Shown: positions 24,101 to 38,150 of the stretch, in pieces
Position numbering within the stretch: the stretch's first letter is position 1
Layout of the letters: every line of letters begins with the position of its first letter
NCBI GenBank assembly: GCA_963082875.1
Contig: OY720103.1
Span: forward strand, 2,232,001 to 2,296,000
DNA length: 64,000 bases
Origin: Corella eumyota
Lineage: Eukaryota > Chordata > Ascidiacea > Phlebobranchia > Corellidae
Direction of reading: 5' to 3'
Translations under genes and position numbers: made by a program
Notes under the pieces: generated by a model
Told to the model about the DNA's origin: nothing
The model's database searches: none
Seen by the model: the letters and a program-made list of their open reading frames with translations, nothing else

Positions 24101-27100
24101 TTTTCTTAGGAAACATTTTAACAGATTTTTTACCATACACAAACGCACGTGCAAGACGTTTATATTACGACAGAAACACTGGGAGACATTTACATAAGCT
24201 GGCCACACAAGCAGATTAAGTTACTTTTAACACAATTCTGAAACTTAATGAACGTATATTTACCTATCTTTTAGGCAAAACCCAATAAATAAATGGCACA
24301 TATTAAAGGAGAAAGCAGATGACCTGAACCTATATAAGTTTTAAACAACGTAAAGTTTTATTTATATCAAAAAGTCACATGTACATAAACTACCCAAGCA
24401 ATTGGTAATATTGTATTAAAATATTCATTTTGAGATAAATTACAATATAGATTTAACACTTCGTCAGAAACTTTTTAAATTTTCACAACAATTTTGCTAC
24501 TAAAAAAATAACCAAGCACATATTATCAATAGCTATTGCAAGCATGTTAGTTTAGCAAGATTAAATTGCATTCCTACTTACTTAAACAAATATTTTACTC
24601 CCCTCTCTTAACTTCACATTAAAGATTAACAAAAAACTATACGTAGAAAACCAAAAATGTACAAGTAGGATACGCTTTACTTTTTCCATTTTACAAAAAC
24701 AAAATATTTTCCAGATATTTTACCCAAATTTAAAAAAAAATTTTTTTCGTCAGGTAGTTAACAAAAATTAACATTACTATAGCAACAACCTCCAAGCATA
24801 TTTAAAAGACAAATAATTTAAAAGTTTATATCAAATTTTGTTTCATTATATACGGGTAATACCCTTTGGGCTTACACAGACGAATTTATGATTAGCGAAC
24901 CTCCTGATTTATGATTAGCGAACCTCCAATTAAAATTTGTGAAACAAAAACATAATTTGATGTTTAGAGCTCACTTCTTCTTAACAAAAAATTTTAAAAA
25001 TCAGATTCGATTTTCTTAGGAAACATTTTAACAGATTTTTTACCATACACAAACGCACGTGCAAGACGTTTATATTACGACAGAAACACTGGGAGACATT
25101 TACATAAGCTGGCCACACAAGCAGATTAAGTTACTTTTAACACAATTCTGAAACTTAATGAACGTATATTTACCTATCTTTTAGGCAAAACCCAATAAAT
25201 AAATGGCACATATTAAAGGAGAAAGCAGATGACCTGAACCTATATAAGTTTTAAACAACGTAAAGTTTTATTTATATCAAAAAGTCACATGTACATAAAC
25301 TACCCAAGCAATTGGTAATATTGTATTAAAATATTCATTTTGAGATAAATTACAATATAGATTTAACACTTCGTCAGAAACTTTTTAAATTTTCACAACA
25401 ATTTTGCTACTAAAAAAATAACCAAGCACATATTATCAATAGCTATTGCAAGCATGTTAGTTTAGCAAGATTAAATTGCATTCCTACTTACTTAAACAAA
25501 TATTTTACTCCCCTCTCTTAACTTCACATTAAAGATTAACAAAAAACTATACGTAGAAAACCAAAAATGTACAAGTAGGATACGCTTTACTTTTTCCATT
25601 TTACAAAAACAAAATATTTTCCAGATATTTTACCCAAATTTAAAAAAAAATTTTTTTCGTCCGGTAGTTAACAAAAATTAACATTACTATAGCAACAACC
25701 TCCAAGCATATTTAAAAGACAAATAATTTAAAAGTTTATATCAAATTTTGTTTCATTATATACGGGTAATACCCTTTGGGCTTACACAGACGAATACCAA
25801 TTCAAACAACCATTAAAACAACAATACCGATCAAACAAATGGATGTACTTAACAACATACCAATCTGACAAACGGTTACATCATTTCAAGCTATAGCTAA
25901 GGTATTTAGATGCAATAAAACATAGCATTGGTATTAGGTGTGGTAATGTGAATTTCAAGTGGGGTGCAATAAATCTTTAGTTTATTACTTTGTGTTTTAT
26001 TAGGGGAAGCTAATTACGTCATAGTGTAAAATAACAATACCTAAATTAAGTATTTATAAATTTCTTTGAACACATAAGTCTAATACAATTATTCACCTAC
26101 AATAGACAAAAATTATATAAAAACACGAAATAATTTTCCAATTAGAAAACGTATCAAGATAAATTTTCTAACTGTATAATAAATCATATTATGTATTACA
26201 TAAAATGAAAAACTGACTATTATTTGCTTATTGATCACAATATTAGACGTCACTTCTTAAAAAATTATATTCCAATTTAGCAAAATTTATGGAGAATTGT
26301 TTTAAAAAAAGTCAAAATTTACACACACCATCTGTGCCTTAATTAATGTTGTATATATATGTCATTAAAACTGTATATAAACTTATAATTTTAATCAAAT
26401 TTTTTTTGCACATGTTACAATTGAGAAAAATAGTGTTGCAATTTGTCTTTATGAATTTGAAATAAAAATTAGCAGAATTTGTTATAATGAAGATTAATAC
26501 CATTTTTAAAATTTTTTTTTGTTTAACTATTGATCATTTTTGAACAAACCTAAAATATTGCCTTTAATATATAAAAAAACGAATCCAAATTACCGCATTA
26601 ATAAACTTGTTATTTAAATATAAAAATCGACATAGATCGCATTAGAGTATTTAAAAAACTACTACATCTTCTTTAGAAATGCAATAACATTTTTAAAAGG
26701 AAACCTATAAAGGAGCATTTTTTGATTTTGGACAGTTTGGTATTAAATTACAGACGTGATCTGTTATTAACCTCAACAAATACAGATATAGTCGAAAAAT
26801 AGATGTAGCGCAAATACATGCCTGTAACAGCAACCCTAAAAAGACCGCAAGAATTTGCGTCGACTTAAAAAAAGCACGTACGAAAGATTATCAATTTCCG
26901 AAATCAGTTTTTGAAGAAGTCATTTGTCACGAAAGTTCGGTTAGTCACGGGACAGTGCCAGCCCTAAATAAACTGCTGGCAACTTTGTACTCTATTCTCT
27001 ATTAAACTATAAGGCAAAAGTGTCTGAACCAACCCTCGCTAACAACACAAATGCTACGTCTTTACAATGAAGAGTGTAGCTGTCAATCATGAAAATAAAT

Positions 27101-30100
27101 TACCCAAAATCTTGTTTTTGAGTAACAACTCAAGCTAAATTGTAGGCTTCAGATGACTTTCTAATTATGAAATATTACGATTGATTGTGTAAAAGTAATG
27201 TCTTTTTTATGAAGATTAATAACAGAAAATAAAGAGCATCTAGCGTGCTTTCTAATACTTTTACATTTTGCTAAAAAGAACTTCTGTGTTTTGACCTCTA
27301 ATTTAAATATTTGCAAACTTATTAAAGCTTTGGATCATTAACTTGAGGACTTTTTTTTAAGATTGAGACTTGAAAACATTCGCAAGAATCTAAAACTAAT
27401 TGCAATTTTATATAATTTTTTGCAATATTTCTTAAAATATAATAAACTAAATTTAATTTAAATATTTCAGTTTGTTACGTCATTTTAAATAAGTGCAAAG
27501 TTTAACACATATCAGATAATTAAAATCCTTATCGCGTGACGTAGCCTTACTATGACAAAACATTTTTACAAACATGTGAACTCATCGAAGCCAATTATAA
27601 ATTTTGCCGAGTCACTGATAAATCGTCATAACCCCGTATCGAATATAATCGAAAAAACATGTTTAAGATAACTAAGTAAACAGTAATAAGAGACATTCCG
27701 AGACGTTTTGTAAGTTTATAGCTTGCTCTTAAACGCAAACATACGTTAACAAAATTTTTTTTCATATCACCTTAAGGTAATGGGTTTTATATTTTTTATT
27801 AGGGAAGGGTGTTCTGTTATGGCGTGATCGAGCCGTAAACGCTAAGCTCAAAGGCGAATAGTGTAACGTTAGTCCGGCTCGAACCGGAAACCTTTCGGCT
27901 CGTAGTCCAATGCCATGACCGGTTCGCCACACTACCGGACGTTAACAAAAATTTGTAGTTTAATTTATCAAAAATTTGTACAACTACCCCCTCACACAAC
28001 ACACACTTACCACTTCTTTTTGTCGGTAGATAGTGTCCTCCGCAGCGAAAACCTGCTGAGTTTTATCGTCTAAGGAATCGCGCAGTTGTTGTAATTCCTT
28101 CCGCATTGCACTATCACTTTCCTTTTGCCCGTTTTTGGTTAATTTTTCAGCATCGTCAATCTGAAACGAATCGTTGATTATTTTGTGCCAACAATGCGGT
28201 TTGCTTATAAGATCCAATGTCCCACTGCTCTCATGCTGTAGCCCCATTGAGTAAGGCGCTATAAACGGTATGTACTTCTGCTGAGCCAGCACTTAATCAG
28301 CAGAATAATTATCGAGCAATTATAATCTATAACACCCCAAACTGCCACATGCAACTCGAGACTGGGTCGGAGTAACTGATGTTACTCTATGTTTAAGTCG
28401 CACATTCGACTTTCTCACATCGAGGATAAAGATAAATCATAACTTGTTACATTGTTGGTAATATTTTTGGTTTAAATTCAAAGATCATTTCTAAATTGCA
28501 CTTAATTTAAATATTTTAAAACTTTAAAATTGACCTTTTTCTGTAGTTCATGCTTTTCCCTCACAATTTTATCCAGATCGTCCTCAGATGACCTTAGCTC
28601 AACCTCCAAAACTTCGACCTCATGTTCCAACTCCACTCTTTTTCTATCTGACCAATCAGATCGCTCCTTCATTCCAAGCTGTAATATCTCGACCTGAAGA
28701 CGAACATTTAAAAAGATTCTAAAAGCTAAAAATTTTATATTCATTTTTATTTATTTTTAATATTAATATTTTTTACTTGTTTTTGGAGAGAGTCGGCTTT
28801 TTCCTCTGCCTTTTTCTTTTCATCATCCTTCTTTTGAATTTCCTCTCTCAAATCATTTGCCTTGTTTTCGACATCTTCCAAAAAGTTCTCTTTTTCTTTA
28901 AGTTGTTTTTCCAACTCTTGGACTTGTTTTTCAGCATTTTCCATCTGAAAAAATACAAAGAAATATTATAAGTTATAAATTATGACTTAAGTACTAAACT
29001 ACTTCAGCAAATTCGTTCAACTAGATCAACAAATTGTTTAGAAATCAAATTAAAAAACACAAATTATTTAAGTTTAAAAAATAATGGTCATGCATGTAAA
29101 ATTAAGCCAAAACTATATAGTCAACCCATTTGAAATTTAAATTTGCAAATTATTAGAAAAAAGGTTTGTAGCAATGTCTTTGCAAGCCAGTTTTTGCAAC
29201 TTCTAACCAGTTGGGTATACAGTGCATCTAATGACATGCTATAGAAATTACAACTAAGTGCCTTACTAAATAAAATTGCTAAGAAATAAAAGAATGGCAT
29301 GCTTAATCTTATTCATATCAATATTTATATCAATATTTATATCAGACCCAAATATATACAAATTTTTCCAAAAATTATAAATTATCACAAAGTTGGCTTG
29401 ATAAACATACATATACACACAAACACTTTCAAATTGTTTAGGTTCATTTAAAAAAAAATTAAAAAAGAACTTTATCAAAAAGATTTTAATATAAGAAAGC
29501 TAATTTTGAATCAAGCTTAAACAAAGGTTTAAAAGTTTTTCTTTTAAATACTGAAATGTGAGCAAGCACTGTCACCTTTTTTGCCTGTTTCGCATTTAAT
29601 TTTTTCTGCAATATTTTAAGCAAAAGTTTATATAAATTTTTACACAGAATTATTATTCTATCTATTGCGCACTACTTCCCATTTTGGTTATTATTTACAC
29701 ATTCTATTTTAGATTTTATTAAAACTAACTACATATATCATTACAAAGTATATAAATAACTTTAAATTTATGCCTAAAACTAAATTAAACACAACTTAAT
29801 TTACTATTTAAAAATAATAAAAGAGCATTTGACCTCACAAATCATAATTATGCTTTACGCTAAAATTGCGCTAATATCTAAGATAAGTTTAAGTTTTACC
29901 TTATCTTCAGTGTCCTTTAGTGCGACTTGAGCAAACTCGACATCGTTTAGAGTTCTGCTCAAATTTTCCTCGAGTTCGAGTATTTTATTTTCAGAGATGT
30001 CGTTATGACGTTGCATTTGTAACATAAGGTCAGCAGTTTTGCCATTTGATGATTCATGTTGTTCAATCTAAAAATGATAAAAAATAAAAAAATAAATTAA

Positions 30101-33100
30101 TATTAAAAAATTTGAGGTATTTGTCATTAGATAACAATTGTAACTTTCCAAAAAAAGCAAAATTAAATTTTACACTCAAGTTCTTGGAAACACAAAAAAT
30201 GGATTCTACAAGGCTCACTTTATTCTCAATATTGTTGATTAGATGCTGAGCTTGCTCAAACGCTTTGTTCTTCTCATCTAATTCCTTTCTTGCTTCCATA
30301 AGATCTCGGAGAAGCTTGTTTGTCTCTAACACTGACTCCTCTTCAGCACGAGTTTGATCATTAACAAGTTCCTCCAGTTTGTCGACCTAAACATTAACAG
30401 AAATATCAGTTTCACAAAATTCATTAGACCAACAATCTTAAATTAAAACTATCTTACCTTCTTCTCTAGGTCGTTGCATTTATCTTCTTCTTGGGCAAGT
30501 CTTAATTTTAGTAAATCAACTTCTTGTTTTGCTCTATCTGCTTCGTCTTCTGCTTTTCTTAATTCTTCTTCATGCTCTTTTCTAGCCTCTAATTCATTAT
30601 CGCCAGATTTTTCAAGCTAAATTTAAATATCGTTTAAAACTATAATGCTCAAAATGAAAAATCTTTATCTCATGAATAAGAAAAAACTAAAACACAAAAA
30701 ACCTTGTCGTTTAATTTGTCATATTTTTTCTCGGCATCTTTAAGCTCTTTTTCTTTCTCTTTTAACTGAGATTCCAGATTTTTGCAGTTAAGTTCTGCCT
30801 CTTTTTTTTGCCCGACTGCTTTTTGGGCATGATTGGACAAATCTTCAGCCTCATTATCTGCTTCTGACAACTGCAAACGTAATAAAGTTGTTAAATTTTT
30901 AAAAATAAGATTTAAAAAGTAAATAAGAATTATTTGTTGCCTTAAAAAAAAAAGGTATTTACTTAATCGGTAATCAACTTACTGTTTTTTCAAGTTTGTC
31001 GATTTTTTCTTCAGCTTTGGACAATGCCTTTTCCTTTTCCTTAAGTTCGTTTTGTGCTTCACTTGCTTTATTGACAGCATTTTGACGTTGTCTTTCTAAT
31101 TCCATTGACTCTATTGCTGCAGCTTGGTATCGATCCTCATATATTTGTAACTAAAATGTTAACAATTTTAGTAATTTGTAAAACTAAAAAAAATAAAAAA
31201 TTTTCCACAAAAGTACTTCTGCTTGAAGTTGATCCACAGCTTTCTCAGAGGCAAGAAGAGCATTATTTGCGTCCTCTTCCTCTTCTTTGCATCTCTGTAG
31301 TTCATGAGCATGCGCCCTTTTCGCTTTCTCTAATTCTAAGCGGATGTTGCTAGCAAGAGAAGAGGCATCTTCCATGTCTTGCATCTGAATATAAATAAGC
31401 AAATAACAAAATGAAAAACTTTCACAGAAAGATATTATTGTTTAACAAATTAAACATCTAACCTGATCATAAATAATTTTTATGCTTTAATTTATAACCT
31501 TAGATTCACTTCTTCTTAGTTTTCTTTGTGCCTCATCTAGATCAGCAATCTTCTCACTGAGAAGAAGGGTTAGGTCCTCTGCCTCTTTAGCAGCAAATCG
31601 TCTCTGTTTTTCAACATCCCGCAACTTCCTTAAAGTCTCTTCCATCTTAGATTCCTTGTCATCAATCTGAAATGTATTTAACAAATTAACATTTTTTTTG
31701 CATATATATCTTTATCCTTGATGTGGGTAGGTTAAATGCGTGTCTCAAACATAGAGTAACATCAGTTACTTCGACCCAGTCTCGAGTTGCCTGTGGCAGT
31801 TTAGGATATTATAGATTATAAATGCGAGATAATTATGCTACTGATGAGTTTATACCGTTTATAGCGTCTTACTCAAGGGCGCTACAGCATGAGATCAGTG
31901 GGAATTGAACCCACTACCTCATGTGTGGTGTAGCAAGTGTTCTTACCGCTACACCACGCTGCCAGGGTATAATCTTTGTTTGAAATTTTATTAAAGAATT
32001 ACTCCTAATTATCACAAAAAAATGCACAAATTTTCCAATTTACTTCAGACTGAAGTTTTCTTGATTTTTCTTCTGCATCTTCCAGGTCATTTTGTTTATC
32101 TTCAAGAGCTTGTTTAAGTCCGTGTACTTGCATTTTGTTCATTTTATTTTCATGTTCTAGCTCACCAAGTTTTGCGTCATCGATGCTAGATGATTTTGCC
32201 GCTTTGATCTAGAAATTTTGTGATTTAATAATAATACAAAGGTCACTAAAAGTTTTTACTACAAAAATAATTTATAAAGATTAATTTTTTGGAATCACGT
32301 ATGTTGTCCGGCTATAAACAAAACAACGTCCGTTTACCGTAGAAAAGAATTTAGGAGAGCCGTAGTGTAATTATGTTTTGTCTAGAATCAGACAACATAC
32401 ATGACCCATTTTTTGTATCGACACAAGTTGTTATATTAAACTTTTACTTGGACTACCTGAAAGTTTTTTTTTAAATTTTGTTTTTAAATTCTTACCCTTT
32501 CCTTCAACTCCTCAATCTCCATATCTTTATCTTTAATGTCCTCTTTTATATTATGCAAACTCCTTGTGATCCGCTCCTTATCATTTTCCACTACATCCAG
32601 TTTCTCTTCCAAGTTCAATTTGCTGTCTTCCGTAAGAGAGAGCATGTTCTGAAAAAAAACAAACAAATTAACATTATTAAAAAATAAAAGACGTTTAAAT
32701 TAAGTTTGTTTAAAAGTACAAAAATTCTTATTTAAATATTAATGTTATACCTGCAATTTTTCAACTTCTCGTTCCTTTTCTTCTATTTCCATATTCTTTT
32801 GAGCCATACTTGTTTTCAGGTCATAATTTTTACGTTCCAAATCACTATTTTCTGCCAGTGCTGATTCCCTTTCATTTAACTCTTCTTCTAACTCAATATC
32901 CATTCTTCTTAACTAATTTTAAAAAAAAACACCAAAAAATATTTTAGCACATTTTAAACAAAAGATAAAAAATAAAAAAATGCCCTTTTTTAATAAATTT
33001 TAGACTTACTTCTTCCTGAAGTTTGCTGTTGTTTCTTTCTGCTTCCCTTAAAAGTCTTGACTTTCCTTCCACATCTAGCCTCACTTGCTCCAACTCTTTC

Positions 33101-36100
33101 GCAGTTTTCTCCTTAAATTCTTCCAGTTGTTTAAGAGTTTCATTTCGATCGTCGGTGTCTGATGCAGAAGACATCTTTCTCAACTAAAAAATATTTAAAA
33201 GTTTATCGAATGTATTATAAAAAATTTTAATATTTTTTAGCTTTTAATATTTTTTTTAATATTTTTTTTTAATATTTTTTTTTTTAATATTTTAATATTT
33301 TTTTTAATATTTTTTTTTTTAAATTTTAATATTTTTTTTTTTTAATATTTTTTTAAAAAATCAAATTAAAGTTAAGTTAAAAAAAAATAATTGTTTTTAA
33401 TATATATATTAAAAAAATATGTACTATAATATTCATGCAAAAGCCAACCGTGCTGCTAGTTAAACTTAAAACAAAAAAATCTTGCATAAAAACGTATTTT
33501 TACACAGTAACACACTATATCTAATGATAAATTAAACCATGCATCAAAAAGATAAAAAACTATTAACATCACATCAAAAATATTTATCGCAAAAATGTTA
33601 TAACTAATTGCAAAACCAATCACTACAAAACAACAGAAACCCACAACAGATATTCTAAATCTCCTGTAATCAAAGTTGTACAACATTTTACTCTAAGACA
33701 TTAAAGTTTAACAACTTTATTACAAATTAACAAATTTCTACAATCAACCAAACTTTACAATGAGTTCTACAATAAAACAATTTTCTACAACAAATTACGA
33801 AACTACGAGCTTCCATACTTCTACCTCTTCCATCAAATCAAAAATTTCTTCTTCTCGAGTTTCGGCCAACTTTTTCTCATTCTCCAACTGAACCTCAAGG
33901 TAAATTTTAAGTTGCTCAAGGTCGTGCAGGTCAGAAAGAAGAGTGTCAAGTGAGGGATGGTCAACTGTGACCTAAGGTCAAGAGGTTAAACAAAGGTCAT
34001 GCTTGAAGATTGCCCAAAATATTAGTAAAAAAAGGCTCATGCAAAAAAGAAAAAAAATAATAAAATAAATTGATAAAAACAAAAATATTCTCAGTAAAAG
34101 CTTATAATTAGTAAAATAAAAACCACAGAAAGCAATTTATTAAGAATGTAAAAATGAACAGCATAAGTCATGCAGCTAAACAGTTAAAACTATTAACCTT
34201 TGCTTCAGACAATTGTTTTTCAAGGTTTGCTTTATCAGCATGTAAGCCTGCCATTTTTTGCTCTGATTCCGTCATTTGATGTTCCAAATCACACACTTGG
34301 GCCTGAAGGTATGTGAATAGTTATTTGGTTTTATAATTATCTTCTAGACAACTAATACTTAAACAAGTTTTTTTTGTATATATCTTTATCCTCGATCTGG
34401 GAAGGTCGAATGCGCGACCTAATCATAAAGTAACATCAGTTACTCCAACCCAGTCTCGAGTTGCCTGTGGCAGTTTGGAATTTTATAGATTATATTTGCC
34501 CGATTATTACGCTGCTAATTAAGTGCTGGCTCAGCAGAAGTTTATACCGTTTATAGCACCTTACTCAATGGCGCTACAGCATGAGAGCATGGAGATTGAA
34601 CCCACGACCTCATGGTGGTGTAGCAAGTGTTCTTAGCACTACACCACGCTGCCGGTGTTATTGCAAAAACAACTTACTTCCAAATTTCTGCGATTTCTTA
34701 GTAATTCTTTCTTCAATCTTTCAACTTCTGTCTCAAGTTCTTGTATTCGTCCCTTTAATCTAGAACTTTCTGATTCGAGATCTCGAACCTTTAAATTTAA
34801 AATATTAAACAAACCTATATGACAAACCCAACAACAAGACAATTTTAGTAAAATAATTCACTTTTAAATAGCAAAAATCATATTTAATTTACCTGTCTTT
34901 CAGCCTCCTCTCGGTCACACTGGGCTGATTTAACTTGACCCTTCAAGGTACTTCTTTGTTTTTCCAAAGAGTTTAAGTCAGCTTCCAACGACCTTTTTTC
35001 CTAAATAAACAAAAAAAAATTGTACTGTGAGTTGTAAAAGTTTTTTTTTTAACTGTCATAAATTTAGATTGAAAAACGTTTAGATCCAACTAAGTCTGTT
35101 ATTAACAGAATATATAAGTAATCAAGCCAAAAAAAATCAATATATATTTTTATTGTGAACTAACAGAACAATTTTTTACTTGTTTTAAGTTGTCAATATC
35201 TTGATAAAGTTTATCAACTGGATAGTGTGAGTTGCTGGTATTTGATTCAAGATTGTAAATTTTGTCCTGAAGATCTTTAATCTCATCCTGCAGTTGCTCA
35301 ACTTCATGGTGGGATTGCTAAAAAGTTTAAACTATTTAAAACTTAATCATTTTAAACTTGATACAAGCATGTTTATACAAGTACAATCAATTTGTTAAAA
35401 TATTACAAGTAAATGTATTAAAAAAACTAAAAAAAGATATAGATGCCAAAAATTCAACCTTCAATTGCTCTCTAGCATCTTCTAACAAATCATCGTTCAT
35501 CCTTCTACTATTCTCTGATGAAGATGAAGAAGAAGAAGAGTGCCTTCTTCTATCCTGGTGATCTTTCAACCTTTGAACCTCGTTCCTGAGTGAAGAGACT
35601 TGATCTTCCAGAAGAGGTCGAGCATCAACTGCACTAATGTTTTCCTAAGGGAAACATTGAATAATACTGAATTAAGCAAAACACAAGAATAGTAAAAAAA
35701 AAAAATTACAAACTTGTCTAAGATTTTCCAGTTCATCCCTTAATCTTGAGAGAACATCTTCGTGCATTTTTCTCATCATATCAATTTCTTCATCATGTCC
35801 TTCTGACTCTTCCTTTAGTGCCTAAGAACAAAACAATTTAAATGTGATTTTATTTTACCAAAAAAATCTTAGTTAAACTTTTGAATAAAGCATATATTTT
35901 TTTTATATTACTATCACTAAATAGATTTTCCTTTTAAAATTAACCTGTTTGGCTTTTGCAAGTTCGTCTTCTTTTCTCCTTAATAGTTTTTCATTTTTCA
36001 TTTGATTTGTCCGCATCTCATCAAAATCTTTTTGCAGTTCAGACAGTTTCTACATTTAAAAAATATTATAAATTACTTAAACCCTACTAAAATTAAAATT

Positions 36101-38117
36101 TTTCAATTTTCTGCAATTATTTATGTTTTAACAAACAACGTAGTAAACTTTTTTCTTGAAGTTTGTTTCATCAAAAATGTTAAGTCTACTGAAAAATTTG
36201 TCTTATTACCTCTGCTAACTCATTTTCCCTTGTCTTATCATTATCAGATTGAGAGGAAAGTTGATTTTCAAGTTCAGTGTCCATCTCGTTGAGCTGATTT
36301 TTCATGTCTTCAAGTTCCTTGGCTTGAGCTTGTATAGTGACCCGGTCTCTAATTTCCCTAAATAAAAAATAAACATTACAAAAAAATTTGATAAATCATT
36401 TTTACTGAGTGGCAGCCAAAAACTCACGCATTCTGAAGTTGAAAGACTTCTTCCTGGGCATTACTTAACTTTCTTTCAAGATCCTTTAACATCTTCCTTC
36501 CCTCCACAATCTCATCCTCCAGATTATTCCTCTCTTTTTCCACTTGCTGCAGTTTTCTCTCAAGGTCATTAAGCAAGTCATAGTTGTGAAGATTTTCCTA
36601 AAACAATTTGAGTTTAGTAAATGTACTAAAACTGTGATTTCATTATATTTAAAAAATGTATTTATTACATCAGCAGTTTGTTGTAATTCTTTAACAGTTT
36701 TTCTTAGTTCCGTAATATTTTCTTGCAACTCCTTAACCGTTGGATCATGACTAGGCGACAAGTAATCATGGTCAACCTTCGAATAAAACAAAATATGTTA
36801 AAGTTTTTATAAATCTTTGCAGGTTAAGGTTGCTTGAGCATAGTTTTGTATTATAAGTTTTGCATTTAAAAACTTTATATTAAATGTAAAGCCACATAAA
36901 GTGTTTTTTAATGTAATTGAATAAAGAATAAAATATTCAGGCTAAGTGGTTGAAACAATCTATTATTAATTTAATTAACGATGAAGTACATTAGAAATAA
37001 ACTAGTGGTAATAAATTATTCAATTACACATTAAAAATTAAAATAGAATCCCACATAATATAATACAGTTAAAGTCGATTTTTAATTACATTATATTAAA
37101 TTTTTTGGCACCTGTGTTGTTTCAACTGGATGTTTAGTTGTATCCTGGCTGCTGATCTTCTCAAAGACAATGCTCGGAGATTTCTTTAGACCGGAATAGT
37201 TATGCTCACTAATAAAATTTAAATAAATTTAATTATCGTGCAAAAATGGTAACTCTTTCAATGATCGATATAAAGTAAAAAATAAAGTAAAAAAAAAACT
37301 GGGCGAACCAAAAGTGTATTTTCTGCAAATATTGTAAACTAAAAGAGGTCATTTAAGGACGGTAAAATACAAGTGGTCCAAAAATTTAAAACCAAGAACA
37401 TTTAACGGATTACCAACCATTTAAAAAGAGCGCCAATTTTGCTTTCTCATTCGACATAACTGTTACAATAAACAGTTTTTTAAAATGCGTCGTTTAAAAA
37501 CAAATCGAAACAAATTTAACACTTTAAAACCTCTTAAACTTGAGCTTAGTAAAAACAAGCCTATATTATTCTATCCCTACAAACAAAATATGGATTTCGA
37601 GTGCCGTTTGATTGGGTTGTTCAAAATGTGAAGTGGCCAATCACAGCGTAGATTACAGACAATATACAAGTACTCGGAAATAGACAGTAAGGGCTTTGGA
37701 TTGGTTTGTTAAGAGACACTTACTTCACCAAACAAGATAATTATCTTTTAAATCAAGGTCGAGAGTAAATAGAAGGGAGAACATTTATGTGTCTAGGTAA
37801 AATTTAAATCAACGAAACAGAAGAGTATTTTTCTATATGTAAACATACCAAAACACATTTTACTATAGCCTTCAATTTTGCACAGTTATAAAAAAAAACA
37901 TGTATTAAATAATATTATCTTAACAAGTAATATTGTACATATAAACTTATATAAATTCTTTACCTTCCTGGAGATAGCAAATATTCGTGACGAGAGTTAG
38001 GTCTTGAATCACTGTTTTTACTCTAAATAAAAACACAAATAGGTTAACAAAATTATAAAAAAAAGTCAATAAAAATATTGTCTCCACTCAGATTATTACA
38101 AAAAACTACACAATCAA

Positions 38118-38150
<33 letters not shown>

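Noticed and set aside
27872-27940. Functional tRNA-Arg(ACG) gene
   Set aside because: The anticodon stem has only three good pairs and the T arm overlaps the acceptor strand, so a canonical cloverleaf cannot form.
27984-28292. Longer open frame extending cingulin exon 43 into the SINE
   Set aside because: The 5' part is SINE sequence on its reverse strand. The exon starts at the acceptor at 28160.
33200-33430. Possible poly-T origin or Pol III terminator region
   Set aside because: A simple low-complexity tract in an intron with no Pol III promoter upstream.
11212-36776. Rod exons as part of a myosin heavy chain or tropomyosin gene
   Set aside because: No motor domain occurs, and the ZO-1-interaction motif and rod-end signature are those of cingulin.
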